From Eledone cirrhosa (taxonomy: Eukaryota > Mollusca > Cephalopoda > Octopoda > Eledonidae), in NCBI GenBank assembly GCA_964016885.1, contig OZ024740.1:9196450-9260449 (forward strand): a stretch of DNA of 64,000 nucleotides, given 5' to 3'. The position numbers and the translations under genes were made by a program. Shown here piece by piece: positions 1 through 13,290 of the stretch (position 1 is its first letter; each line of letters opens with the position of its first letter). Under the pieces are notes generated by a model. It did no database searches, had not been told where the DNA came from, and worked only from the letters and a program-made list of their open reading frames with translations.

Positions 1-3000
1 TATATCAGTTTCGATTGATATATCAGTTTCTATTAGTATGTCAGTTTCTATTGGTATGTCAGTTTCAATTAGTATATCAGTTTCTATTGGTATGTCAGTT
101 TTGATTGGTATGTCAGTTTCTATAGGTATGTCAGTTTCTATTGGTATGTCAGTTTCGATAGGTATGTCAGTTTTATTGGAATGTCAATTTCGAGTGGTAT
201 ATCAGTTTCGATTGTTATGTCAGTTTTATTGGTACGTCAATTTCGATTGGTATATCAGTTTCGATTGGTATATCAGTTTTGATTGGTATGTTGGTTTCTA
301 TTGGTATGTCAGGTCTGATTGGTATGTTAGTCCGCGATTCGTACGTCAGTTTCTATTGGTATATCAATTTCGATTGGTATGTCAGTTTCTATTGGTATGT
401 CAGTTTCTATTGGTATATCAATTTCGATTGGTATATCAGTTTCGATTAGTATGTCAGTTTCGATTCGTATGTCAGTTTCGATTGGTACATCAGTTTCGAT
501 TGGTATGTCAGTTTCGATTTGTATGTCAATTTCGATTTGTATGTCAGTTTCGATTAGTATGTCAGTTTCTATTGGTATATCAGTTCCGATTGGTATATCA
601 GTTTCGATTGGTATGTCAGTCTCGATTAGTATATCAGTTTCTATTGGTATGTCAGTAATGATTGGAATGTCAGTTTCTATTGGTAAATCAGTTTCTATTG
701 GTATATTAGTTTCTATTGTTATGTCAGTTTCTATTGGTATATCAGTTTCGATCGGTATGTCAGTTTCTATTGCTATATCAGTTTTGATTGGTATATCAGT
801 TTCGAATGGTATGTCAGTTTCTATTGGTATGTCAGTTTCAATTGGTATATCAGTTACGATTGATATGTCAGTTTTATTGGTATGTCAATTTCGATTGGTA
901 TATCAGTTTCGATTGGTATGTCAGTTTCTATTGGTATATCAGTTTATATTTGTTTGTCAGTTTCGATTGGTATGTTAGTTTCTATTGGTATATCAGTTTT
1001 GATTGGTATGTTAGTTTCTATTGTTATGTCAGTACCAATCGGTATGTTAGTCATCGATTCGTATGTCAGTTTCTATTGGTATATCAATTTCGATTGCTAT
1101 GACAGTTTCGATTGGTATGTCAGTTTCGATTGGTATATCAGTTTCAAATGGTATGTCTGTTTTGATTGGTATGTCAGTTTGGATTGGTATATCAGTTTCT
1201 ATTAGTATGTCAGTTTCTATTGGTATATCAGTTTCTATTGGTATATCAGTTTCGATTGGTATGTCTGATTCATTGGTATATCAGTTTCGATTGGTATATC
1301 AGTTTCGGTTGGTATGTCAGTTTCGATTGGTATATCAGTTTCTATTGGTATATCAGTTTCGAATGGTATGTCAGTTTCTATTGGAATGTCAGTTTTGATT
1401 AGTATATCAGTTTCTATTGGTATGTGAGTTTCGATTGGTATGTTAGTCCTCGCTTTGTTTGTCAGTTTCTCTTGGCATATCAGTTTCGATTGGTATTTCA
1501 ATTTCGATTAGTAAATCAGTTTCTGTTTGTTTGTCAGTTTCTATTGGTATATCAGTTTCGATTGGTATGTCTGTTTTGATTGGTATGTCTGTTTTGATTG
1601 GTATGTCAGTTTGGATTGGTATATCAGTTCCTATTGGTATATCAGTTTCGATCGATATATCCGTTTCTATTTGTATGTCAATTTTCGATTGGTATGTCAG
1701 TCTCTATTGGTATATCAGTTTCTATTGGTATATCAGTTTCGATATGGATGTCAGTTTCGATTGATATGTCAGATACGATTAGTATATCAGTTTCTATTGG
1801 TAAGTCAGTTTCTATTGGTATATGAGTTTCAATTGGTATATCAGTTTTAATAGGTATATCAGTTTCGATTGGTATGTCAGTTTCGAATAGTATATCAGTT
1901 TCTTTTGGTATGTGAGTTTCTATTGGTATATCAGTTTCGATAGCTATGTAAATTTCGATTGGTATTTCAGTTTCGATTGGTATATCAGTTTCGAGTCGTA
2001 TGTCAGTTTCGATTGGTATATCAGTTTCGATTTATATGTCAGTTTCGATTGGTATGTCAGTTTATATTGGTATAACAGTTTCTGCTGGTATGTCAGTTTC
2101 TATTGGTATATCAGATTCGATTGGTATATCAGTTTCTATTGGTATATCAGTTTCGATTGGTATGTCTGATTCATTGGTATATCAGTTTCGATTGGTATAT
2201 CAGTTTCGGTTGGTATGTCAGTTTCGATTGGTATATCAGTTTCTATTGGTATATCAGTTTCGAATGGTATATCAGTTTCTATTGGTATGTCAGTTTCGAT
2301 TGGTATGTTAGTCCTCGATTTGTTTGTCAGTTTCTATTAGTATGTCAGTTTCTATTGGTATATCAGTTCCTATTGGTATATCAGTTTCGATTGATAAATC
2401 CGTTTCTATTTGTATGTCAATTTTCGATTGGTTTGTCAGTTTCTATTGGTATATCAGTTTCTATTGGTATATCAGTTTCTATTGGTATGTCAGGTCCGAT
2501 TGGTATGTTAGACCGCGATTCGTACGTCAGTTTCTATTGGTATATCAATTTCGATTGGTATGTCAGTTTCTATTGGTCGGTCAGTTTCTATTGGTATATC
2601 AGTTTCGATTGGTATGTCAGTTTCTATAGGTATATCAATTTAGATTGGTATATCAGTTTCGATTCGTATGTCAGTTTCGATTGGTACGTCAGTTTCGATT
2701 GGTATATCAGTTTTGAATGGTATGTCTGTTTTGATTGGTATGTCAGTTTCGATTGGTATGTCAGTTTCGATTGGTATATCAGTTTCTATTGGTATGTCAG
2801 TTATGATTGATATGTCAGTTTCTATTGGTATATCAGTTTCTATTGGTATATCAGTTTCTATTGGTACGTCAGTTTCTCTTGGTATGTTAGTCCTCGATTT
2901 GTATGTCAGTTTCTATTGGTATATTAATTTCGATTGGTATGTCAGTTTATATTGGTATGTCAGTTTCTATTGCTATATCAATTTCGATTGGTATGCCAGT

Positions 3001-4220
3001 TTCGATTTGTATATCAGTTTCGATTCGTACATCAGTTTCGATTGTTATGTCAGTTTCGATTGGTATGTAAGTTTCGATTTGTATGTCAGTTTCGATTAGT
3101 ATGTCAGTTTCTATTGGTATATCGGTTTCCATTGGTATATCAGTTTCAATTGGTATGTCAGTTTCTATTGGTATATCAGTTTCTATTGGTACGTCAGTTT
3201 TTAGTGGTATGTCAGTTTCTATTGGTATATCAGTTTCGATTTGTATATCAGTTTCTATTGGTATATCATTTCCGATTGGTATATCAGTTTCGATTGGTAT
3301 ATCAGTTTCTATTGTTATATCAGTTCCGATTGGTATATCAGTTTCGATTGGTATATCAGTTTCTATTGTTATGTCAGTTTCGACTAGTATATCAGTTTCT
3401 ATTGGTATGTCAGTTTCGATTGGTATGTCAGTTTCTATTGGTATATCAGTTTCGATTGGTTTATCAGTTTCGATTGGTATGTCAGTTTCTATTGGTATGT
3501 CAGTTTCTATTCGTATGTCAGTTTCATTTGGTATATCAGTTTCGATTGATATGTCAGTTTTATTGGTATGTCAATTTCGATTGATATATCAGTTTCGATT
3601 GGTATGTCAGTTTCTATTGGTATATCAGTTTATATTTGTCTGTCAGTTTCGATTGGTATATCAGTTTTGATTGTTATGTTAGTTTCTATTGGGATGTCAG
3701 TACCGATTGGTATGTTAGTCCTTGATTCGTATGTCAGTTTCTATTGGTATCTCAATTTCGATTGGTATGTCAGTTTCTATTGGTATGTCAGTTTCAATTG
3801 GTATATCAGTTTCGATTGGTATGTCAGTTTCGATTAGTTTATCAGTTTCTATTGGTATGTCAGTTTTGATTGGTATGTTAGTTTCTATTGGTATGTCAGT
3901 TTCGACTGGTATGTTAGTCCTCGATTCGTATGTCAGTTTCTATTGGTATATCAATTTCGATTGGTAGGTCAGTTTCGATTGGTATGTCAGTTTCGATTGG
4001 TATGTCAATTTCGATTGGTATGTCAGTTTCGATTGGTATATCAGTTTCAAATGGTATGTCTGTTTTGATCGGTATGTCAGTTTGGATAGGGATATCAGTT
4101 TCTATTAGTATGTCAGTTTCTATTGGTATATCAGTTTCTATTGGTATGTCAGTTTCGATTGGTATGTTAGTCCTCGATTCGTATGTCAGTTTCTTTTGGT
4201 ATATCAATTTAAATTGGTAT
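1..4220. repeat. Segmental duplication A, left copy
   Basis: This stretch matches 26960-31468 almost base for base. The alignment offset is 26959 up to about position 715, 27176 up to about 2460 and 27248 thereafter. The two steps are array indels: about 217 bp (twelve units, one of them a 19-mer) and 72 bp (four units), both present only in the right copy. Base 1 already aligns with 26960, so the duplicated segment continues beyond the left edge of the window. The right edge lies near 4220, after a TTTAAATTGG variant. Substitutions are few, for example GATAAATCC at 2394 against GATATATCC in the partner. Confidence 0.93.
868..1065. repeat. 17-mer/19-mer compensating module (198 bp, type example)
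   Basis: The module begins with a 17-bp unit, TCAGTTTTATTGGTATG (868-884), followed by nine 18-bp units and a 19-bp unit of the TTAGTC-type (1047-1065). The total is 198 bp, exactly eleven standard units, so the array phase is lost for nine units and then restored. The same nine-unit spacing is seen for 17-mers at 13842, 22083, 23758, 25092 and 28044, paired with 19-mers at 14026, 22262, 23937, 25271 and 28223. The 13842 example also contains one unit with a 5-bp insertion. Shorter forms have eight units (3554 to 3715) or seven (7139 to 7282). The inner units are ordered: a CAATTT unit comes first, a TTTATATTTG unit near the middle, and a TTAGTTTCTATTGG unit then a CCGATTGG unit just before the 19-mer. 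Confidence 0.9.
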
Positions 4221-4459
4221 GTCAGTTTTGATTGGTATGTCAGTTTCGATTAGTATATCAGTTTCTATTAGTATGTCAGTTTCGATTTGTATGTCAGTTT
4301 CTATTGGTATGTCAGTTTTGATTAGTATATCAGTTTCAATTTGTATGTCTGTTTTGATCGGTATGTCAGTTTGGATAGGGATATCAGTGTCGATTGGTAT
4401 TTCAGTTTCGATTAGTACATCAGTTTCTATTGGTATGTCAGTTTCTATTGTATATCAGT

Positions 4460-5270
4460 TTCTATTCGTATGTTAGTTTCTATTTGTATATCAGTTTTGA
4501 TTGGTATGTTAGTTTCTATTGGTATGTCAGTTTCGATTAGTATATCAGTTTCTATTAGTATGTCAGTTTCGATTTGTATGTCAGTTTCTATTGGTATGTC
4601 AGTTTTGATTAGTATATCAGTTTCAATTTGTATGTCAGTTTCTATTGGTATGTCAGTCTCGATTAGTATATCAGTTTCTATTAGTATATCAGTTTCGATT
4701 AGTATGTCAGTTTCTATTGGTATGTCAGTTTTGATTAGTATATCAGTTTCTATTGGTATATCAGTTTCGATTGGTATGTCAGTTTCTATTGGTATATCAG
4801 TGTCGATTGGTATGTCAGTTTCGATTAGTATATCAGTTTCTATTGGTATATCAGTTTCTATTGGTATATCAGATTCTATTGGTATATCAGTTTCTATTGG
4901 TATGTTAGTTTCTATTTGTATATCAGTTTTGATTGGTATGTTAGTTTCTATTGGTATGTCAGTTTCGATTAGTATACCAGTTTCTTTTAGTATGTCAGTT
5001 TCGATTTGTATGTCAGTTTCTATTGGTATATCAATTTCGATTGGTATATCAGTTTCAATTGGTATGTCAGTTTTGATTGGTATGTCAGTTTCTATTGGTA
5101 TATCAGTTTCGATTGATATATCAGTTTCGATTAGTATGTCAGTTTCTATTGGTATGTCAGTTTCGATTAGTATATCAGTTTCTATTGGTATATCAGTTTC
5201 GATTGGTATGTCAGTTTCGATTGGTATATCAGTTTCGATTGGTATATATGTTTTGATTAGTATATAGGTT
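4460..5270. repeat. Array subdomain repeated at about 10.55-11.32 kb
   Basis: The unit order here, including a 17-bp unit (TCAGTTTCTATTGTATA), a TTAGTTTCTATTTG unit and the terminal TATATAGG variant, recurs at about 10548-11318. The offset is 6084 at the left and 6048 at the right, so two units differ between the copies. No 19-mer marker units were seen from about 4190 to 6645, which sets this subdomain apart from its flanks. Confidence 0.8.
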
Positions 5271-6204
5271 TCGATTGGTATGTCAGTTTCTATTGGTATG
5301 TCAGTTTCTATTGGTATGTCAGTTTCTATTGGTATGTCAGTTTCAATTGGTATATCAGTTTCGATTGGTATATCAGTTTCTATTGGTATATCAGATTATA
5401 TTTGTATGTCAGTTTCGATTGGTATCTCAGTTTCTATTGGTATATTAGTTTTGATTGGTATGTTAGTTTCGATTGGTATATCAGTTTCGATTGGTATATC
5501 AATTTCTACGTGTATATCAGTTCCGATTGGTATATCAGTTTCGATTGGTATGTCAGTTTCGATTGGTATGTCAGTTTCTATTGGTATATCAGTTTATATT
5601 TGTATGTCAGTTTCGATTGGTATGTCAGTTTCGATTGGTATATCAGTTTCAATTTGTATGTCAGTTTCTATTGGTATGTCAGTTTCGATTAGTATATCAG
5701 TTTCTATTAGTATATCAGTTTCGATTAGTATGTCAGTTTCTATTGGTATATCAGTGTCGATTGGTATGTCAGTTTCGATTAGTATATCAGTTTCTATTGG
5801 TATATCAGATTCTATTGGTATATCAGTTTCTATTGGTATGTTAGTTTCTATTTGTATATCAGTTTTGATTGGTAGGTTAGTTTCTATTGGTATGTCAGTT
5901 TCGATTAGTATACCAGTTTCTATTAGTATGTCAGTTTCGATTTGTATGTCAGTTTCTATTGGTATATCAATTTCGATTGGTATATCAGTTTCAATTGGTA
6001 TGTCAGTTTTGATTGGTATGTCAGTTTCTATTGGTATATCAGTTTCGATTGATATATCAGTTTCGATTAGTATGTCAGTTTCTATTGGTATGTCAGTTTC
6101 GATTAGTATATCAGTTTCTATTGGTATATCAGTTTCGATTGGTATGTCAGTTTCGATTGGTATATCAGTTTCGATTGGTATATCAGTTTTGAGTAGTATA
6201 TAGG
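4880..6204. repeat. 936-bp (52-unit) tandem duplication in the array
   Basis: A run of distinctive units starting at the TATGTTAGTTTCTATTTG variant (4901) and ending at the TATATAGG variant (about 5262) recurs exactly 936 bp downstream (5837 to about 6198). 936 is 52 x 18, so phase is preserved. The second copy ends with TTTTGAGTAG where the first has TTTTGATTAG. Confidence 0.82.
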
Positions 6205-6509
6205 TTTCGATTGGTATGTCAGTTTCTATTGGTATGTCAGTTTCTATTGGTATGTCAGTTTCAATTGGTATATCAGTTTCAATTGTTATGTCAGTTTTAT
6301 TGGTATGTCAATTTCGATTGGTATATCAGTTTCGATTGGTATATCAGTTTCTATTGGTATATCAGATTATATTTGTATGTCAGTTTCGATTGGTATCTCA
6401 GTTTCTATTGGTATATCAGTTTTGATTAGTATGTTAGTTTCGATTGGTATATCAGTTTTGATTGGTATGTGAGGTTTTGATTGGTATGTCAGTTTCTATT
6501 GGTATATCA

Positions 6510-7775
6510 GTTTCTATTGGTATATCAGTTTCTATTGGTATGTTAGTTTCTATTGGTATATCAGTTATTATTGGTATGTTAGTTTCTATTGGTATGTCAG
6601 TTTCGATTAGTATATCAGTGTCTAATGGTATGTCAGTTTCGATTGGTATGTTAGTCCTCGATTTGTATATCAATTTCGATTGGTAGGTCAGTTTCTATTA
6701 GTATATCAGTTTCTATTGGTATGTCAGTTTCGATTGGTATGTTAGTCCTCGATTTGTATATCAGTTTCTATTGGTATATCAATTTCGATTGGTAGGTCAG
6801 TTTCTATTGGTATATCAGTTTCTATTGGTATGTCAGTTTTGATTGGTATGTCAGTTTCTATTGGTATATCAGTTTCGATTGGTATATCAGTTTCTATTGT
6901 TATATCAGTTCCAATTGGTATATCAGTTTCGATTAGTATATCAGTTTCTATTTGTATATCAGTCCCCATTGGTATATCAGTTTCAATTGGTATGTCAGTT
7001 TCGATTGGTATATCAGTTTCGATTGATATATCCGTTTCGACTAGTATATCAGTTTCTATTGGTATGTCAGTTTCGATTAGTATATCAGTTTCTATTGGTA
7101 TATCAGTTTCGATTGGTATGTTAGTTTCTTTTGGTATGTCAGTTTTATTGGTATGTCAATTTCAATTGGTATATCAGTTTATATTTGTATGTCAGTTTCG
7201 ATTGGTATGTCAGTTTCTATTGGTATATCAGTTTTGATTGGTATGTTAGTTTCTATTGGTATGTCAGGTCCGATTGGTATGTTAGTCCGCGATTCGTACA
7301 TAAGTTTCTATTGGTATATCAATTTAGATTGGTATGTCAGTTTCTATTGGTCTGTTAGTTTCTATTGGTATATCAGTTTCTATTGGTATGACAGTTTTGA
7401 TTGGTATGTCAGTTTCTATTGGTATATCAGTTTCGATTGGTATATCAGTTTCTATTGGTATATCAGTTCCGATTGGTATATCAGTTTCGATTGGTATGTC
7501 AGTTTCGATTAGTATATCAGTTTCTATTGGTATGTCAGTTATGATTGGTATGTCAGTTTCTATTGGTATATCAGTTTCTATTGGTATATCAATTTCGATT
7601 GGTATGTCAGTTTCTATTGGTATGTCAGTTTCTATTGGTATATCAATTTCGATTGATATGCCAGTTTCGATTGGTATGTCAGTTTCGATTTGTATGTCAG
7701 TTTCGATTGGTATATCAGTTTCGATTAGTATGTCAGTTTCTATTGGTATATCGGTTTCCATTGGTATATCAGTTT
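6510..7775. repeat. Higher-order block C, first of three copies
   Basis: This block matches 11747-13012 (offset 5237) and 14840-16105 (a further 3093). Diagnostic features are the TTATTATTGG unit, the GTGTCTAATGG unit, paired 19-mers at about 6650 and 6746, the CCCCATTGG unit, and a 17-mer to 19-mer module with only seven units between (7139 and 7282). The match ends near 7776, where this copy reads CGATTAGTATATAAG and the other two continue with CAATTGGTATG. Confidence 0.88.
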
Positions 7776-9169
7776 CGATTAGTATATAAGTTTCGATTGG
7801 TATGTCAGTTTCTATTGGTATGTCAGTTTCTATTGGTATGTCAGTTTCAATTGGTATATCAGTTTCAATTGGTATGTCAGTTTTATTGGTATGTCAATTT
7901 CGATTGGTATATCAGTTTTGATTGGTACGTCAGTTTCTATTGGTATATCAGTTTATATTTGTATGTCAGTTTCGATTGGTATCTCAGTTTCTATTGGTAT
8001 ATCAGTTTTGATTGCTATGTTAGTTTCGATTGGTATATCAGTTTTGATTGATATATCAATTTCTACGTGTATATCAGTTCAGATTGGTATATCAGTTTTG
8101 ATTGGTATGTCAGTTTTGATTGGTATGTCAGTTTCTATTGGTATATCAGTTTCTATTGGTATATCAGTTTCTATTGGTATGTTAGTTTCTATTGGTATAT
8201 CAGTTTTGATTGGTATGTTAGTTTCTATTGGTATGTCAGTTTCGATTAGTATATCAGTTTCTATTGGTATGTCAGTTTCGATTGGTATGTTAGTCCTCGA
8301 TTCGTATGTCAGTTTCTATTGGTATATCAATTTCGATTGGTAGGTCAGTTTCTATTGGTATATCAGTTTCTATTGGTATGCCAGTTTTGATTAGTATGTC
8401 AGTTTCTATTGGTATATCAGTTTCGATTGGTATATCAGTTTCTATTGTTATATCACTCCCGATTGGTATATCAGTTTCTATTGGTATATCAGTTTCGATT
8501 GGTATGTTAGATTCTATTGGTATGTGAGTTTATATTTGTATGTCAGTTTCGATTGGTATGTCAGTTTCTATTGGTATATCAGTTTTGATTGGTATGTTAG
8601 TTTCTATTGGTATGTCAGTTCCGATTGGTATGTTAGTCCTCGATTTGTATGTCAATTTCTATTGGTATATCAATATAGATTGGTATGTCAGTTTCTATTG
8701 GTATGTCAGTTTCTATTCGTATATCAATTTCGATTGGTATATCAGTTTCGATTAGTATGTCAGTTTCGATTCATATGTCAGTTTCGATTGGTATGTCAGT
8801 TTCGATTGGTTTGTCAGTTTCAATTTGTATGTCAGTTTCTATTGGTATATCAGTTTCGATTGGTATATCAGTGTCGATTGGTATGTCAGTTTCGATTAGT
8901 ATATCAGTGTCGATTGGTATGTCAGTTTCGATGAGTATATCAGTTTCTATTGGTATGTCAGTTTCTATTGGTATATCAGTTTCTATTGGTATATCAGTTT
9001 CTATTGGTATGTTAGTTTCTATTTGTATATCAGTTTTGATTGGTATGTTAGTTTCTATTGGTATATCAGTTTCAATTGGTATGTCAGTTTTATTGGTATG
9101 TCAATTTCGATTGGTATATCAGTTTCGATTGGTATGTCAATTTCGATTGGTATGTCAGTTTAGATTTGT

Positions 9170-9530
9170 ATATCAGTTTGAATTTGTATGTTAGTTTCGA
9201 TTGGTATGTCAGTTTCGATTGGTATGTCAGTTTCTATTGGTATATCAATATCGATTCATATATCGGTTTCAATTAGTATATCAGTTTCTATTGATGTGTC
9301 AGTTTCAAATGGTATATCAGTTTCGATTAGTATGTCAGTTTCTATTATTATGTCAGTATGTATTGGTATATCAGTTTCAATTGGTATATCAGTTTCTATT
9401 GGTATGTCAGTTTTATTGGTATGTCAGTTTCGATTGGTATATCAGTTTCTGTTGGTATGTCAATTTCGATTATTATGTCAGTTTATATTGGAATATCAGT
9501 TTCTATTGGTATGTCAGTTTTGACTAGTAT
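9170..9530. repeat. Divergent array segment
   Basis: Units here depart more from the consensus than their neighbours: TTTAGATTTG, TTTGAATTTG, ATTCATATATCGG, GATGTGTCAG, ATTATTATG and GTATGTATTGG variants occur within 360 bp. I saw no near-identical partner elsewhere in the window. It may be an older, less homogenised part of the array. Confidence 0.6.
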
Positions 9531-12500
9531 ATCAGTCTCTATTGGTATGTCAATTTCGATTGGTATGTCTATTTCGATTGGTATATCAGTTTCTACATGT
9601 ATGTCAGTCTCGATTGGTATATCAGTTTCTATTGGTATATCAGTTCCGATTGGTATATCAGTTTCGATTGGTATGTCAGTTTATATTGGTATATCAGTTT
9701 CGATTGATATATCAGTTTTGATTAGTATGTCAGTTTCTATTGGTATGTCAGTTTCGATTAGTATATCAGTTTCTATTGGTATGTCAGTTTCGATTGGTAT
9801 GTCAGTTTCTATTGGTATATCAGTTTAGGTTGGTATATCAGTTTCGATTGGTATGTCAGTTTCTCTTGGTATGTCAGTTTCTATTGGTATGTCAGTTTCA
9901 ATTGGTATATCAGTTTCAATTGGTATGTCAGTTTAATTGGTACGTCAATTTTGATTGGTATATCAGTTTCGATTGGTATGTCAGTTTCTATTGGTATTTC
10001 AGTTTATATTTGTATGTCAGTTTCGATTTGTATGTCAGTTTCTATTGTTATATCAGTTTTGATTGGTATGTTAGTTTCTATTGGTATGTCAGTTCCGATT
10101 GGTATGTTAGTCCTCGATTTGTATGTCAGTTTCTATTGGTATATCAATTTCGATTGGTATGTCTGTTTCTATTGGTATGTCAGTTTCTATTGGTATATCA
10201 GTTTCGATTGGTATGTCAGTTTCAATTAGTATATCAGTTTCGAATCATATGTCAGTTTCGATTGGTATGTCAGTTTCGATTGGTATGTCAGTTTCAATTT
10301 GTATGTCAGTTTCGATTGGTATATCAGTTTCGATTAGTATGTCAGTTTCTATTGGTATATCAGTTTCTATTTGTATGTCAGTTTTGATTGGTATGTCAGT
10401 TTCCATTGGTATATCAGTTTCGATTGGTATATCAGTGTCGATTGGTATGTCAGTTTCGATTAGTATATCAGTGTCGATTGGTATGTCAGTTTCGATTAGT
10501 ATATCAGTTTCTATTGGTATGTCAGTTTCTATTGTATATCAGTTTCTATTCGTATGTTAGTTTCTATTTGTATATCAGTTTTGATTGGTATGTTAGTTTC
10601 TATTGGTATGTCAGTTTCGATTAGTATATCAGTTTCTATTAGTATGTCAGTTTCGATTTGTATGTCAGTTTCTATTGGTATGTCAGTTTCGATTGGTATG
10701 TCAGTTTCGATTGGTATGTCAGTTTCAATTTGTATGTCAGTTTCTATTGGTATGTCAGTTTCGATTAGTATATCAGTTTCTATTAGTATATCAGTTTCGA
10801 TTAGTATGTCAGTTTCTATTGGTATGTCAGTTTTGATTAGTATATCAGTTTCTATTGGTATATCAGTTTCGATTGGTATGTCAGTTTCTATTGGTATATC
10901 AGTGTCGATTGGTATGTCAGTTTCGATTAGTATATCAGTTTCTATTGGTATGTTAGTTTCTATTTGTATATCAGTTTTGATTGGTATGTTAGTTTCTATT
11001 GGTATGTCAGTTTCGATTAGTATACCAGTTTCTTTTAGTATGTCAGTTTCGATTTGTATGTCAGTTTCTATTGGTATATCAATTTCGATTGGTATATCAG
11101 TTTCAATTGGTATGTCAGTTTTGATTGGTATGTCAGTTTCTATTGGTATATCAGTTTCGATTGATATATCAGTTTCGATTAGTATGTCAGTTTCTATTGG
11201 TATGTAAGTTTCGATTAGTATATCAGTTTCTATTGGTATATCAGTTTCGATTGGTATGTCAGTTTCGATTGGTATATCAGTTTCGATTGGTATATATGTT
11301 TTGATTAGTATATAGGTTTCGATTGGTATGTCAGTTTCTATTGGTATGTCAGTTTCTATTGGTATGTCAGTTTCTATTGGTATGTCAGTTTCAATTGGTA
11401 TATCAGTTTCAATTGTTATGTCAGTTTTATTGGTATGTCAATTTCGATTGGTATATCAGTTTCGATTGGTATATCAGTTTCTATTGGTATATCAGATTAT
11501 ATTTGTATGTCAGTTTCGATTGGTATCTCAGTTTCTATTGGTATATTAGTTTTGATTGGTATGTTAGTTTCGATTGGTATATCAGTTTCGATTGGTATAT
11601 CAATTTCTACGTGTATATCAGTTCCGATTGGTATATCAGTTTCGATTGGTATGTCAGTTTCGATTGGTATGTCAGTTTCTATTGGTATATCAGTTTATAT
11701 TTGTATGTCAGTTTCGATTGGTATGTCAGTTTCGATTGGTATATCAGTTTCTATTGGTATATCAGTTTCTATTGATATGTTAGTTTCTATTGGTATATCA
11801 GTTATTATTGGTATGTTAGTTTCTATTGGTATGTCAGTTTCGATTAGTATATCAGTGTCTAATGGTATGTCAGTTTCGATTGGTATGTTAGTCCTCGATT
11901 TGTATATCAATTTCGATTGGTAGGTCAGTTTCTATTAGTATATCAGTTTCTATTGGTATGTCAGTTTCGATTGGTATGTTAGTCCTCGATTTGTATATCA
12001 GTTTCTATTGGTATATCAATTTCGATTGGTAGGTCAGTTTCTATTGGTATATCAGTTTCTATTGGTATGTCAGTTTTGATTGGTATGTCAGTTTCTATTA
12101 GTATATCAGTTTCGATTGGTATATCAGTTTCTATTGTTATATCAGTTCCAATTGGTATATCAGTTTCGATTAGTATATCAGTTTCTATTGGTATATCAGT
12201 CCCCATTGGTATATCAGTTTCAATTGGTATGTCAGTTTCGATTGGTATATCAGTTTCGATTGATATATCCGTTTCGATTAGTATATCAGTTTCTATTGGT
12301 ATGTCAGTTTCGATTAGTATATCAGTTTCTATTGGTATATCAGTTTCGATTGGTATGTTAGTTTCTTTTGGTATGTCAGTTTTATTGGTATGTCAATTTC
12401 AATTGGTATATCAGTTTATATTTGTATGTCAGTTTCGATTGGTATGTCAGTTTCTATTGGTATATCAGTTTTGATTGGTATGTTAGTTTCTATTGGTATG

Positions 12501-13290
12501 TCAGGTCCGATTGGTATGTTAGTCCGCGATTCGTACATCAGTTTCTATTGGTATATCAATTTAGATTGGTATGTCAGTTTCTATTGGTCTGTTAGTTTCT
12601 ATTGGTATATCAGTTTCTATTGGTATGACAGTTTTGATTGGTATGTCAGTTTCTATTGGTATATCAGTTTCGATTGGTATATCAGTTTCTATTGGTATAT
12701 CAGTTCCGATTGGTATATCAGTTTCGATTGGTATGTCAGTTTCGATTAGTATATCAGTTTCTATTGGTATGTCAGTTATGATTGGTATGTCAGTTTCTAT
12801 TGGTATATCAGTTTCTATTGGTATATCAATTTCGATTGGTATGTCAGTTTCTATTGGTATGTCAGTTTCTATTGGTATATCAATTTCGATTGGTATGCCA
12901 GTTTCGATTGGTATGTCAGTTTCGATTTGTATGTCAGTTTCGATTGGTATATCAGTTTCGATTAGTATGTCAGTTTCTATTGGTATATCGGTTTCCATTG
13001 GTATATCAGTTTCAATTGGTATGTCAGTTTCTATTGGTATATCAGTTTCTATTGGTATGTCAGTTTTGATTGGTATGTCAGTTTCTATTGGTATATCAGT
13101 TTTGATTGGTATATGAGTTTCTATTGGTATATCAGTTCCGATTGGTATATCAGTTTCGATTGGTATATCAGTTTCTATTGGTATATCAGTTTCGAGTGAT
13201 ATACCAGTTTCGATTAGTATGTCAGTTTCTATTGGTATGTCAGTTTCGATTAGTATATCAGTTTCTATTGGTATGTCAGTTTCGATTGGT

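Larger units (their letters stand above)
1..13290. repeat. 18-bp satellite array, block I
   Basis: Head-to-tail repeats of an 18-bp unit, consensus TCAGTTTCGATTGGTATG on the + strand. The common variants differ at position 9 (TCG, TCT, TCA), position 13 (GGT, AGT, TGT) and position 18 (ATG, ATA). Rarer units carry CCG, TTG or AAT changes. The + strand of the consensus is strongly G+T rich (8 T, 5 G, 3 A, 2 C). In the TCG unit five of six frames lack a stop; the TCT variant adds a TAG in one minus frame. This explains the many long hexapeptide ORFs (MSVSIG, QFRLVC, SFDWYV, ETDIPI), which I treat as by-products. The block starts mid-unit at base 1, so the array extends to the left. No host gene, promoter or RNA gene was seen in this stretch. 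Confidence 0.98.

Noticed and set aside
1..4220. CRISPR array
   Set aside because: The repeats are directly adjacent with no unique spacers, the unit is only 18 bp, and the retroelements show that this is a eukaryotic genome.
4470..6203. Long MSVSIG, QFRLVC and SFDWYV open frames as protein-coding genes
   Set aside because: They follow from an 18-nt unit without stops in most frames. Several overlapping frames are open at once on the same bases, 17- and 19-bp units shift them, and there is no start context, splicing signal or domain.
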